From Sedimentisphaerales bacterium (GTDB lineage Bacteria; Planctomycetota; Phycisphaerae; Sedimentisphaerales; SM23-30), in NCBI GenBank assembly GCA_016930855.1, contig JAFGFX010000108.1:1-43878 (forward strand): 43,878 nucleotides of DNA. The letters are read 5' to 3'. The notes under the pieces are model-generated. The model was not told the DNA's origin and searched no databases. It worked only from the letters and a program-made list of their open reading frames with translations. Positions within the stretch are counted from its first letter, which is position 1. Each line of letters opens with the position of its first letter. A program made the position numbers and the translations under genes. Of this stretch, positions 25,807-33,821 are shown one piece after another.

Positions 25807-27084
25807 ATGAGAGCTCAATCGTCAGGAATTGCGCGGCCGGTGCGTATCGCCTGGGCCCTGACGATCGTGGCCGTGACCGCCGTGATATCGGCCGGCTGCG
25901 AAAAACACCGCTGGTACAGCCGGGCCGGATACGTTACCCAAGAGAATCCCCCGCCCGGCGGCTTTTGCCATGATCCGACCTGGCTGATCTTCTTTAAGAC
26001 CACCTATTTTTATCCGGTCCGCGACTGGTTCGACCTGGAATGGCAACAGGCCAGACTCCGCGGGCAAGGCGTCCCGGCCAAGAATCTGACCGCCGACGGC
26101 CGGGTGCCCGATTCCAGTTTCTTTGTCATCCGGCCGATCCGGGATGTCCCCCCGACGGTGCTGGCGCGGGGTCCCAACCAGGGGCCGGATCCGGCCGGGC
26201 CCTGGAAAATCATCAAGCGAAAAAAGCGGGGGGTCTCCCGGGGCTTTATCGGTTCGGACGGCCAGGGCCGAACCTATCTGGTCAAGCTCGATAACCGGGC
26301 ATACCCGCAATTGGCCAGCGGCGCCGAGGTGATCGCGGCGAAGATCTACTGGGCCCTGGGCTATAACGTGCCGCCGACGTACGTGGTCACCATCAGCGGC
26401 ACGGGCGACAGCCGGTTCGACGGCCGGCGGGCCCTGGCCTCTCGCTTGGTCGCCGGCAAGGTGATGGGGAATTTCAAATTCAACTGGGTGCGGGACCGGC
26501 GGGAATTCCGGGCCCTGCGACTGGCCGCCGCCTGGCTGAATGACACGGATCGGGCCGACCAGAACCTGCTGGCGGCGCTCGACGAGGGCCGGTACCTCTT
26601 TTATCTGGTCGACTTCAACGGATCACTCGGCAGCTACCGTCATGGCATCGCCAAGGAGCCCTGGATCGGCTGTCGCTACGCCTGGGACGTGGAAAGGCAG
26701 TTGACCGGTCTTCTGCGTCTTGTGACACTGGGTCTGATTCAAGAAGCCGGCTGCCGGCACAGCGAGATCCTTGCCTCGCCGACGCTGGGATACCTTCCCG
26801 GCGGATTCGATCCGGCCCGCTGGCGGCCGGAAACGCCCAATCCGGCCTTCGATCGCATGACCCGGCGGGATGCGGCCTGGATGGCGGACCGGATCGCCGC
26901 CTTTAGTGCCGAACAGATCGAGACGATCGTGGCCGAGGCCCGCCTGGACGATCCGGCCGACGCCCGGCGGCTGGTCGAGGTGCTGCGAGGCCGCCAGCGG
27001 GCGATAGTCCAGCGGTACGGCCAAACGGCCGACACGGCCGGCACGGCTGTCACGGCCGGCACGGCTGATGCGACTTACCCCTGA
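25807..27084 (+). CDS. Lipoprotein with atypical protein-kinase-like fold
   Basis: The 425-residue protein has a signal peptide ending in the lipobox VISAGC (Cys31), so it should be anchored outside the cytoplasm. The central part carries residues in the order of HipA/PI3K/Fam20-like kinases: Lys160 in TYLVKLDN (nucleotide lysine), Glu174 in SGAEVIAAKIYWALGYNVPP (helix C), NDTDRADQN (245-253) as a catalytic-loop-like segment with Asp246/248 and Asn253, and YLVDFNGSLG (267-275) with Asp269 as the metal-binding acid, DFN replacing DFG. I do not know a named family. The function is unproven, and ATP supply outside the cytoplasm is a problem. The last 20 residues are the translated 9-bp minisatellite (TADTAGTAVTAG). 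Confidence 0.75.
   Translation: MRAQSSGIARPVRIAWALTIVAVTAVISAGCEKHRWYSRAGYVTQENPPPGGFCHDPTWLIFFKTTYFYPVRDWFDLEWQQARLRGQGVPAKNLTADGRVPDSSFFVIRPIRDVPPTVLARGPNQGPDPAGPWKIIKRKKRGVSRGFIGSDGQGRTYLVKLDNRAYPQLASGAEVIAAKIYWALGYNVPPTYVVTISGTGDSRFDGRRALASRLVAGKVMGNFKFNWVRDRREFRALRLAAAWLNDTDRADQNLLAALDEGRYLFYLVDFNGSLGSYRHGIAKEPWIGCRYAWDVERQLTGLLRLVTLGLIQEAGCRHSEILASPTLGYLPGGFDPARWRPETPNPAFDRMTRRDAAWMADRIAAFSAEQIETIVAEARLDDPADARRLVEVLRGRQRAIVQRYGQTADTAGTAVTAGTADATYP
27017..27069 (+). repeat. 9-bp minisatellite inside gene 3' end, about 6 units
   Basis: Units ACGGCCGAC, ACGGCCGGC, ACGGCTGTC, ACGGCCGGC and ACGGCTGAT follow one another after a partial unit. The consensus is the same as at 5027-5127, 22 kb away. 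Here the array is translated as Thr-Ala-x triplets at the C-terminus of the kinase-like lipoprotein. Confidence 0.85.
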
Positions 27085-27390
27085 GCCGGATACCCTCGTA
27101 AAGGGCCGCCTGACCGCGGGGCGGCACGCCTCCAAGCCGTGGGCCGGTTCAGGATACCCTGCGACACCGACACCCAACCACGCCGGTCCCATAGGCTTGC
27201 CACGTGTCGAGACGGGGAATGTAAATAGATACATATTATCTGAAATAAAACAACGACATGAACCGGCGGACCGTTCTTTGTGCCGCGCGCCGAAAAACGT
27301 GCACCGGGCTCTTGCCCGGCCGTTTTACCGGGGCGCCCGTCGGACAGGCACACCCGACGCCAACGGCAATCCCCTCCGACCGGGCAGCTC
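27085..27390. other. Convergent intergenic stretch, nothing recognised
   Basis: About 306 bp lie between the kinase-like gene and rnc, which converge. It contains a short AT-rich patch near 27220-27250. No gene, clear terminator or repeat was found. Confidence 0.4.
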
Positions 27391-28137
27391 CTAGCCGACG
27401 GCCGGGACGGGATAGGCCACGTCGGGGGCGATGACGTCGAGTTCCTGGAGGGCGTGGAAGGCCGCCAGCTGCTCGGCCTCCTTCTTGCTGGTCCCCCAGC
27501 CGCTGGCAAAACGCCGGCTGCCGATCACGACGCTGACCTCGAAGCACTTGCTGTGATCAGGTCCTTTTTCATCCAATATTTCGTAAATCGGCGTCGTGTC
27601 CAGGGCGTGCTGGGCATACTGCTGCAGCATGCTCTTGAAATTGCCCTGATGCTGCGCGGCGTCCGCCTCGTCCAGCAGCGGCCCGAAAAACCGCAGGATG
27701 AACCGGCGGGCCTCCTTCTCGCCGCCGTCCAGATAGACGGCCCCGATGATCGCCTCGACGGCCGCCGCCGCGCAGGAGCGGGGCAGCTTGCGCTGCGAGA
27801 TCATGCCCTTGCCCACCCGCAGGAACCGGGTCAGCCCGATCTCCTCGGCGATCCGGCTGCACGTCCGCCGCGAGACCAACATGCTCTTGATCTTGGTCAG
27901 CTCGCCTTCCAGATAGTCGGAAAACCGCAGAAACAGCTCGTGGCAGATGACGATTCCCAGGATCGCGTCGCCCAGGAACTCCAGCCGCTCGTTGCTCTGC
28001 AGCCGGCTGTCGGCCGCCGACGCGTGCGTCAAGGCCTGCTCCAGCCAGTAGAGATTGGCAAACCGATACCCGATCGCCTCTTGGCAGGTATCCAGAAAGG
28101 TATCCTCGATTGTCATGATAAAACCGCTGCCATCCAA
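27391..28137 (-). CDS. rnc: Ribonuclease III
   Basis: The 248-residue double-strand-specific endoribonuclease acts in rRNA processing and mRNA turnover. The nuclease domain has the signature NERLEFLGDAIL (Glu, Asp) and the second acidic motif EAIIGAVYLDGG. The C-terminal double-stranded RNA-binding domain is seen in YEILDEKGPDHSKCFEVSV and the SGWGTSKKEAEQLAAFHAL helix. Length is typical (220-250). The start could also be the ATG at 28116 (MTIEDTFLD); neither has a strong ribosome-binding site. It has a strong predicted promoter and a long leader hairpin. Confidence 0.96.
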   Translation of the reverse strand: MDGSGFIMTIEDTFLDTCQEAIGYRFANLYWLEQALTHASAADSRLQSNERLEFLGDAILGIVICHELFLRFSDYLEGELTKIKSMLVSRRTCSRIAEEIGLTRFLRVGKGMISQRKLPRSCAAAAVEAIIGAVYLDGGEKEARRFILRFFGPLLDEADAAQHQGNFKSMLQQYAQHALDTTPIYEILDEKGPDHSKCFEVSVVIGSRRFASGWGTSKKEAEQLAAFHALQELDVIAPDVAYPVPAVG

Positions 28138-28147
28138 CGGCCGACCG

Positions 28148-28205
28148 AGGGCGAAAAGGGCTTGCCTGTATCCAGCGCCTACCCAATAAAAGCCATTTTC
28201 GCCCT
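28148..28205 (-). promoter_or_regulatory. Long hairpin in rnc 5' leader
   Basis: Arms at 28148-28163 and 28190-28205 pair at 15 of 16 positions (AGGGCGAAAA-G-GGCTT with AAGCC-A-TTTTCGCCCT) around a 26-nt loop. It lies between the predicted rnc promoter and the rnc start. In Escherichia coli, RNase III cleaves a stem in its own leader to limit its synthesis. The same logic here is an inference. Confidence 0.6.
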
Positions 28206-28232
28206 AGGTCAACACTCCAAATCCTTACCTAT

Positions 28233-28261
28233 ACCATACCCGATATCCGCTTTATTGTCAA
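28233..28261 (-). promoter_or_regulatory. Sigma-70-like promoter of rnc
   Basis: On the minus strand a perfect TTGACA (28256-28261) is separated by 17 bp from TATGGT (28233-28238). The predicted leader is about 90 nt and includes the hairpin at 28148-28205. Confidence 0.6.
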
Positions 28262-28344
28262 TCGGTTGTCTGTTCTTGTTTATCGGCAATAGGGGCCCAA
28301 AAGATTACGGCCCGCCCGTTGGAGATGTAAGTTACGAAATAAAC

Positions 28345-28373
28345 TTGAATTACCTTTTCCCAGGCGGTAGAGT
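28345..28373 (+). promoter_or_regulatory. Candidate promoter of S55 peptidase gene
   Basis: TTGAAT (28345-28350) and TAGAGT (28368-28373), 17 bp apart and about 50 bp before the start codon, diverge from the rnc promoter. Confidence 0.35.
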
Positions 28374-28421
28374 ACCCCTGCGATATTTTTCGACGGCCCC
28401 CAACGCCACAGAGGACAACCG

Positions 28422-30434
28422 ATGCATACATCCAAATCAAGTGCCTGGATTGCAGCCGTTTTGATTCTCCTGGCCGCCTCGGCCGAGGCCCTCGGCCAAC
28501 CGGCGGACGAATCCGTACGGCCCTGGTCGCCGCGAGAGGGCCTTTCCCGGCCCGCAGCCGAGCCGGCCCGCCAGGTCGCCGGCAATCCCGCGGCCCCGGC
28601 CGACGCAGGACCGGCCGGCGATACGGCGAGCCCCCCGGCGCCGGCCCCCTTCGACCGCCAGCGGTACATCGATATCGACGAGATCCGGCCCGGGATGCGG
28701 GGCTACGGCCTGACCGTCTTCCAGGGCGCTCAGCCGGAGCGCTTCGAGGTGGAAGCCGTCTCGGTGGTGCACAATTTTCTACCCAAAATCAACATCCTCC
28801 TGGTTCGCTGCCTGGACGACCGGCACAAATTCTCCAATCCGGTCGGCGGCGACAGCGGCTCGCCGGTGTTCTTCGACGGGCGGCTGGCGGGCGCGTTGGC
28901 CTACGGGTGGAGCTTCACCAAAGAGCCGCTCTACGGCATGACCCCCATCCGGTACATGTTGCAGGTAAAGGGAAAACCGGCCGGCCCCGGCGGTCAGGCT
29001 TCGCCCGCCGCACGGACTGGCCTGCTCGAGCGCGAGGTCTATCGCGACCTGCTGCGCGATGAACTGCTGAGCCGGCAGCAGCGCGTCCGGCTCTTTCGGG
29101 CCACCGGCCTGATGGATCGGTTTTCCCGGCCGGCGGCCAACGGCTGGTGCAGCCTGCCGCTGGCCCTGTCGGTGGGGGGATTCAGCCCCCAGGCCATCGA
29201 GAAACTGGCCCAGTGGATGCCGGGATATCATCTGGAAATGGCCGGCGGCGGCGCCGGCGACGCGGCCGGTCACGAAGCGGCCGAGGCCGCCGGGCCGATC
29301 GACCTGCAGCCCGGTTCGGTCCTGACGATCCCTGTCGTCTCCGGCGACATGAGCATGCGGGTGATCGGCACGGTCACCGAGGTCGTCGGCGATCGGGTGT
29401 ACGGCTTCGGCCATCCCTTCAACGCCGAGGGCGAGACGACCTGGCCCCTGGCCGGCGGCGTCGTGCACACCGTCGTCAACAAAACTGACCGCTCCTTCAA
29501 GCTGGGCGAATCCACCCGGATCATCGGGGCGATTTACGCGGACGAAACACCGGCCGTGTTCGGCCGGATCGGTTCCGAGGCGCCCCTGCTGCCCATCGAA
29601 TTGCAGGTCCATTGGGACCGGGAACCCTCCCCGGACATCTTCCACCTGCAGATGGCCCAGCACGACATCCTGAACCCGACGCTGGTGGCCAGCAGCATCG
29701 TCAACGCCCTGACGCAGCGCCAGGAACTGCCGCCGGAAAACACCCTGGAGTATCAGGTCGATCTGGCCTTCGACGGCGCCGGTTCGCTGCGGTTCGATGA
29801 CGTCATCTCCGGCGAATACGGCTGGAGCGACATGGTTAACGAGGTGTTCAGCGTCACCGCGCTCATGCTGGAAAACCCCTGGCAGAAGGTCAAGCTGGCC
29901 GGCGTCCGCGTCCAGGTCCGCATCGGCACGAATGACACCCTGGCCCCGATCAAGTCGATCCAGTTGAACCGGGCCCTCTATCAACCGGGCGATACGATCC
30001 AGGCCCGCCTGGTATGCGAACGGCTGCGGCTGCCGGAGGAAACGATCACCATGCAGATGAAGCTGCCGGAGGACCTGCCGGCCGGCAAATACAAGCTGGC
30101 GGTCGGATCGGAGCTGCTGCACCGGCGTCAATTGCAATCGGCCCACCCCCAGCGCTACATGGCCTTTCGGGGCGATGACATCCAGCGGATCCTGCAGGAG
30201 CGGCTTACCATCTCCCGCCGGAAGGTGTACATGAGTCTGATCGTGCCGCGGATGGGCGTGGCCCTGGCCGATGAGCGGTTCGTCGAGATACCGACGAGCA
30301 AGGCGATGCTGCTGACGGATCCCTCCCGGAACCTGGAGACGTCGCTCATCCGGCCGATCGTCGAGGCCAGCGTCGAAACCTCCCGCGTCATCACGGGCGG
30401 CAAACTGCTGGATATCGAAATCCGCCGGGACTGA
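28422..30434 (+). CDS. SpoIVB-like S55 peptidase domain protein
   Basis: The 670-residue exported protein starts at the ATG at 28422, with GAGG 7 nt upstream. A signal peptide covers about residues 1-25 (AVLILLAASAEALG), followed by a Pro/Ala-rich linker. The S55 domain begins at DIDEIRPGMRGYGLTVFQG and contains the serine motif GGDSGSPVFFDGRLAGALAYG (Ser146), after which YGMTPI is also typical of SpoIVB relatives. His117 in VVHNF may be the catalytic His. The remaining 450 residues include a VYGFGHPFNAEGETTWPLAGG segment, seen in long non-sporulation S55 proteins, and beta-rich domains. SpoIVB itself is a sporulation signalling protease; this bacterium is not expected to sporulate, so the role is probably envelope proteolysis, substrate unknown. 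Confidence 0.85.
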   Translation: MHTSKSSAWIAAVLILLAASAEALGQPADESVRPWSPREGLSRPAAEPARQVAGNPAAPADAGPAGDTASPPAPAPFDRQRYIDIDEIRPGMRGYGLTVFQGAQPERFEVEAVSVVHNFLPKINILLVRCLDDRHKFSNPVGGDSGSPVFFDGRLAGALAYGWSFTKEPLYGMTPIRYMLQVKGKPAGPGGQASPAARTGLLEREVYRDLLRDELLSRQQRVRLFRATGLMDRFSRPAANGWCSLPLALSVGGFSPQAIEKLAQWMPGYHLEMAGGGAGDAAGHEAAEAAGPIDLQPGSVLTIPVVSGDMSMRVIGTVTEVVGDRVYGFGHPFNAEGETTWPLAGGVVHTVVNKTDRSFKLGESTRIIGAIYADETPAVFGRIGSEAPLLPIELQVHWDREPSPDIFHLQMAQHDILNPTLVASSIVNALTQRQELPPENTLEYQVDLAFDGAGSLRFDDVISGEYGWSDMVNEVFSVTALMLENPWQKVKLAGVRVQVRIGTNDTLAPIKSIQLNRALYQPGDTIQARLVCERLRLPEETITMQMKLPEDLPAGKYKLAVGSELLHRRQLQSAHPQRYMAFRGDDIQRILQERLTISRRKVYMSLIVPRMGVALADERFVEIPTSKAMLLTDPSRNLETSLIRPIVEASVETSRVITGGKLLDIEIRRD

Positions 30435-30612
30435 GCGTCGCAGCGACGGCAGGGACGAGCCCCGAACCGCACCTCGGTTTGAGCCATCGAAATCGAGCTG
30501 CGGCCCGGTCCTGCCTGCCTGCGGCCGTCCCGGCCGATCGCCTGGGCACTGACGGCCGGGGGACATGGCCCTCCCGCAAGATTGCCGGCCGGAGGGTAAA
30601 AAACCAAAGGGC

Positions 30613-30651
30613 AAAAAATTAGGGACCGTGACACAGAATCACGGCCCCTAA
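30613..30651 (-). terminator. Strong minus-strand intrinsic terminator without a known gene
   Basis: On the minus strand TTAGGGGCCGTGA (30651-30639) pairs with TCACGGTCCCTAA (30631-30619) over 13 positions around a 7-nt loop, then runs into six T (30618-30613). One pair is G-U on the minus-strand RNA but A-C on the plus-strand RNA, which argues that the minus-strand RNA is the functional one. No minus-strand gene is apparent in the 400 bp in front of it. Confidence 0.75.
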
Positions 30652-30682
30652 CCCTCGGTAAGTAAAGGAAGGAGAAAGCTTG

Positions 30683-30727
30683 ATGGAAGCATCCTATCGT
30701 CTTGGGCTTGGTTTCTATCTGGGTTAA
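30683..30727 (+). CDS. Possible 14-residue open frame with strong ribosome-binding site
   Basis: The ATG at 30683 follows GGAAGGAG at a spacing of about 8 nt, and the frame MEASYRLGLGFYLG ends in TAA at 30725-30727. The ribosome-binding site is among the best in the window, yet the product is tiny. It could be a leader peptide for the downstream proC or a chance purine run; there is no further evidence. Confidence 0.25.
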   Translation: MEASYRLGLGFYLG

Positions 30728-30907
30728 GGGTCAATCCATCCATCAACGCCGGCCGCCGGATCGCCTCTTACCCTTTGCTCTTGGTGATGCCCCGGTTATT
30801 CACTTTTCACTAATCAATACGAAGGGCCACGCCGTCCGGTTCCGCCAAATGCAAATATTTTTACCGGGTGATTTCCCTTTTCCCGGCCGGACCTACCATG
30901 TTTTTCC

Positions 30908-30936
30908 CTGTAATTTGCGCCTCGAAGACCTATAAT
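30908..30936 (+). promoter_or_regulatory. Candidate promoter of proC
   Basis: A perfect TATAAT (30931-30936) lies 17 bp after a weak CTGTAA (30908-30913), about 130 bp upstream of the proC start. Confidence 0.45.
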
Positions 30937-31067
30937 GGGCCTATCGACGGCCTGCGGCCAAAACGGACCGCGGCGCGGGCGGCGCCGAGCGCCGGCGCAC
31001 CACCGCGCCGGGACGCGCCCAAGCCAAACCCCCGACCTCAGCGGGACCGGATGCCGGGAGGCAACGA

Positions 31068-31880
31068 ATGGATCGAATCGGTTTTATGGGCGGCGGAAAG
31101 ATGGCCGCCGCGCTGCTGAACGCCCTCTTGAAGGCCCAAGTCGCCTCGCCGGACCATCTGCTTTGCAGCGATGTCCAAGGCCAACGGCTGGACGAGTTGA
31201 AGCGCCGGCTGGGCATTCGCACCACGGCCGACAACCGGCAGGTCCTGACCGAATCGGATATCGTGTTCCTGGCATTCAAGCCGCAGAACTTTCCGGCGGC
31301 CCTCGAGGGCCTCGGACCCCTGGTACGGCCGAACCAGTTGATCGTATCGATCCTGGCCGGTGTCCGAATCGGGCGGATCCGCCGGCATCTGCCCGGCCGG
31401 GTGGTGCGGGTCATGCCGAACACCGCCTGTTTGATTGGCCAGATGGCGGCCGGCTACGCAACCGGGCCGGAGGTGGACGACGACGACCGGATTCGCCTGC
31501 GCCGCATCCTGGACAGCGCCGGAACGGCGGTCGAGGTCGAGGAAGACCTGCTGGACGCCGTCACCGGCCTGAGCGGCTCCGGGCCCGCCTTCGTCGCCTA
31601 TCTGATCGACTGCTTCTGCCGGGCGGGCACGGCCGCCGGATTGAGCCAAGCCGACGCCCGGGCGCTTACCCTGAAAACCTTTGCCGGAACCGCCCAACTG
31701 CTCGACGAGTTGTCGCTTTCCGCCGGGGATCTGATCGAGATGGTGACCTCGCCGGGCGGGACCACGCAGGCGGGCCGGGACATCCTGGAATCCTCCGACG
31801 CCGCCCGCATCCTGCGGGAGACGATCCGGCGGGCGACCGAGCGGAGCCGGGAATTGGGACGATCGTCCGAAGATGAATAA
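31068..31880 (+). CDS. proC: Pyrroline-5-carboxylate reductase
   Basis: The 270-residue cytoplasmic enzyme catalyses the last step of proline synthesis, reducing pyrroline-5-carboxylate with NAD(P)H. The Rossmann motif IGFMGGGKMAAALL is at the N-terminus, followed by FLAFKPQNF, VRVMPNTACLIG, the active-site region LSGSGPAFVAYLID and the signature EMVTSPGGTTQAG. Length is standard. GGGAGG lies 6 nt before the ATG. The gene overlaps the next by 8 bp. Confidence 0.95.
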   Translation: MDRIGFMGGGKMAAALLNALLKAQVASPDHLLCSDVQGQRLDELKRRLGIRTTADNRQVLTESDIVFLAFKPQNFPAALEGLGPLVRPNQLIVSILAGVRIGRIRRHLPGRVVRVMPNTACLIGQMAAGYATGPEVDDDDRIRLRRILDSAGTAVEVEEDLLDAVTGLSGSGPAFVAYLIDCFCRAGTAAGLSQADARALTLKTFAGTAQLLDELSLSAGDLIEMVTSPGGTTQAGRDILESSDAARILRETIRRATERSRELGRSSEDE

Positions 31881-32979
31881 CCTGGAATTCGCCAAATATA
31901 TCTGGTACTCGGCGAGCCTGGCGCTGCTGCTGGCCTGGATCTGCCATAAAGGCTGGCGGTTTGGCCTGGTTGCCGGGGCCGCCCCAAAAACGCCCGGCGC
32001 GCCGTATGCGCCCGACCAGACCTGTGCGCCCAATCGATCCGACGGAACCCCGACGGGCGGCCGCGTAGCCGGGCCGCAGTTAATCCGGCAGGAGACGCCG
32101 AGCCAGGAGGGGCCAAGCCTGGAGATCTCGATCCGGGAGGAACCGAGTTGGCAGGGATTCGAGCTTTTGGACGTCCTGCTGGTGATCCTGGTGTATTTCA
32201 TGACCGAGATGGTTCGCAGCCGGCTGGTCGGCGTGAACGAGCAATCCGCCCTGGCTCATCCCAAACGCTATTACAGTGCCTTGCTGGCCGGCCAGTTGGT
32301 CATCGCCGGGGTGATCCTGGGGCTGGTTCGGCTGCGGGGACGCGGCGGCTGGCAGCGGTTCGGCCTGCGCAGCGACGGGGGGCTGGGCACCATGGCGCGG
32401 GCGGTCGCCTTTTTTTTCGTGGCGACCGGCCTGACCCTTTTCACGCTGGACATCACGATCATCATCTGCCAGTCCCTGGGCAGCCAGGAGATCCAAAAGC
32501 ATTACATCCTCAAGCAGCTGTCCGAGCAGCCGTCCTTCTGGAGCATCGCGGTCATCGCGGCGACGGCCGCCATCGGGGCGCCGCTCGCGGAGGAATTCAT
32601 CTTCCGGGGGGTGCTGCAAACGTTCTTTCGCCGCCTGTTCAGCCGCCTGGGCCGCCGGTCGGCCAGCCAGCTTCCGGAGGCCAGCAACACGGTGAATGCG
32701 GCGGACGTGATCCCGGACGCCGAGACGGCGGAGGCGGCCAAGGCGGAAACTATCCCGAACCGGTCCTGCACCACGATGTGCCGCTGGCTGGGCATCATCA
32801 CCGCGTCGGGCCTGTGGGCCCTGCTGCATCCGGGCCAGCATATACCGGCCCTGTTCGTCCTGGGACTATGCCTGGGGTACCTCTACGAGGCCTACCGCAA
32901 TCTGCTGATCCCCATCTTCGTCCACAGCATGTTCAACATCCTGCCGCTGGTTTTCACCATCTGGAAGATCAACGGATAA
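31873..32979 (+). CDS. CPBP-family intramembrane metalloprotease
   Basis: The 368-residue polytopic membrane protein carries the CPBP (Rce1/Abi-like) motifs: Glu240-Glu241-x3-Arg245 in LAEEFIFRGVLQTF, a HPGQHIPALF segment, and HSMFNILPL near the C-terminus. These glutamyl proteases cleave prenylated proteins or act in bacteriocin self-immunity; the substrate here is unknown. An N-terminal membrane segment (about 10-25) is followed by a polar, Pro-rich loop of about 60 residues, and another polar insert of about 40 residues follows the EExxxR helix. Translational coupling to proC (8-bp overlap) is visible; a functional link is not. Confidence 0.88.
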   Translation: MNNLEFAKYIWYSASLALLLAWICHKGWRFGLVAGAAPKTPGAPYAPDQTCAPNRSDGTPTGGRVAGPQLIRQETPSQEGPSLEISIREEPSWQGFELLDVLLVILVYFMTEMVRSRLVGVNEQSALAHPKRYYSALLAGQLVIAGVILGLVRLRGRGGWQRFGLRSDGGLGTMARAVAFFFVATGLTLFTLDITIIICQSLGSQEIQKHYILKQLSEQPSFWSIAVIAATAAIGAPLAEEFIFRGVLQTFFRRLFSRLGRRSASQLPEASNTVNAADVIPDAETAEAAKAETIPNRSCTTMCRWLGIITASGLWALLHPGQHIPALFVLGLCLGYLYEAYRNLLIPIFVHSMFNILPLVFTIWKING

Positions 32980-33036
32980 ACGATATCGGGAATGGACGTC
33001 TCCGGCGCAGCCTACCATCCCGGGGCCGCCGTTTCC

Positions 33037-33055
33037 CTAGCCCAAGTTCCACAGT
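33037..33055 (+). repeat. 19-bp terminal inverted repeat, left copy
   Basis: CTAGCCCAAGTTCCACAGT is repeated exactly in inverse orientation at 39435-39453. The right copy lies just after an IS1634-like transposase fragment, so this is probably a left end of the same IS type. Confidence 0.7.
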
Positions 33056-33821
33056 AGAAGATTTTTCAAAATAATTTTCTGATGACGACGCGATTTTTGG
33101 ATTGCCAGAGAAGGGATCTGGTAGAAGGTGCGTAGCAGATGAATAGAACATTGTTGGTGCGCTTGTTGATGCACGGAGTAGTTTCCACTGGCAACACTTC
33201 CGTTCAACACGCAGAAGCGTTAGAGCACGTTTGTCTTCTGTGATGAGTGTGGTGCGAGGTAAGGATCTATAGCCCGGAGGCACATTCTTAACCGACCTAT
33301 CTGCCTTCCTTCAACATGGTCGATTTTAAACAGCCCCCTCATGGTCGATTTTAACCGCCCCTTGACTCTGATGATACGGTTCTATAGCCGCTCGCTTCCG
33401 CTCAAGCGTCCAGGCCAGATTTTTTTGATAACGTACGACGGGTGGAGGCAACAAGTCGGTATCACTCATTCACATCTCAAAAAGTAAAGATACAAATATA
33501 AACTAACACGTAGGTAAAGGAGTAGATGTGTAGAGGAGGGAATCGATTCAACGGACTTGGTAGCTTGATCCGGCCAAGATTACCGATTCACAAAAGAGAG
33601 CGTAAATGCTTGGTAATCAAGAAATTAAGGGGGGAGGAATCGGGGCGATCCATTCTTTTTTTGCGTAAATATTTTTTTACGGTAATGAAATGCGGCCTCA
33701 TGATACCTTAATCTACAGCAACTATTTGATTCAAGATGAAGACATCTCTCAGTCCAAAGGCGGTGAAAAATAGGGGAATTTTCTGCGCTGGAGAACCATA
33801 TTTTTATTAGGGGAAACGATC
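33056..33821. other. Low-GC gene-poor stretch of mobile-element debris
   Basis: The 766-bp region runs between the left 19-bp repeat and the first beta-helix gene. It contains IS21-like end repeats at 33315-33361 and short frames on both strands without recognisable domains; none was accepted. The last 100 bp should hold the promoter of the beta-helix genes, but no hexamer pair stands out. Confidence 0.5.
33315..33361 (-). mobile_element. IS21-like end with two terminal repeats
   Basis: Two near-identical copies of CATGGTCGATTTTAA followed by a C-rich tail start 25 bp apart (33315 and 33340). Read on the minus strand they give GGGGCGGTTAAAATCGACCATG and a related copy. Paired transposase-binding repeats of this kind near an end are characteristic of IS21-family elements. 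No istA/istB genes remain beside them. Confidence 0.5.

Noticed and set aside
32969-33283. Minus-strand frame of 104 codons across the left 19-bp repeat
   Set aside because: No domain, no ribosome-binding site, and it spans the junction of chromosomal and mobile-element sequence.
33490-33821. Possible c-di-GMP or other riboswitch before the beta-helix genes
   Set aside because: No match to the conserved cores of riboswitch classes I know, on inspection.
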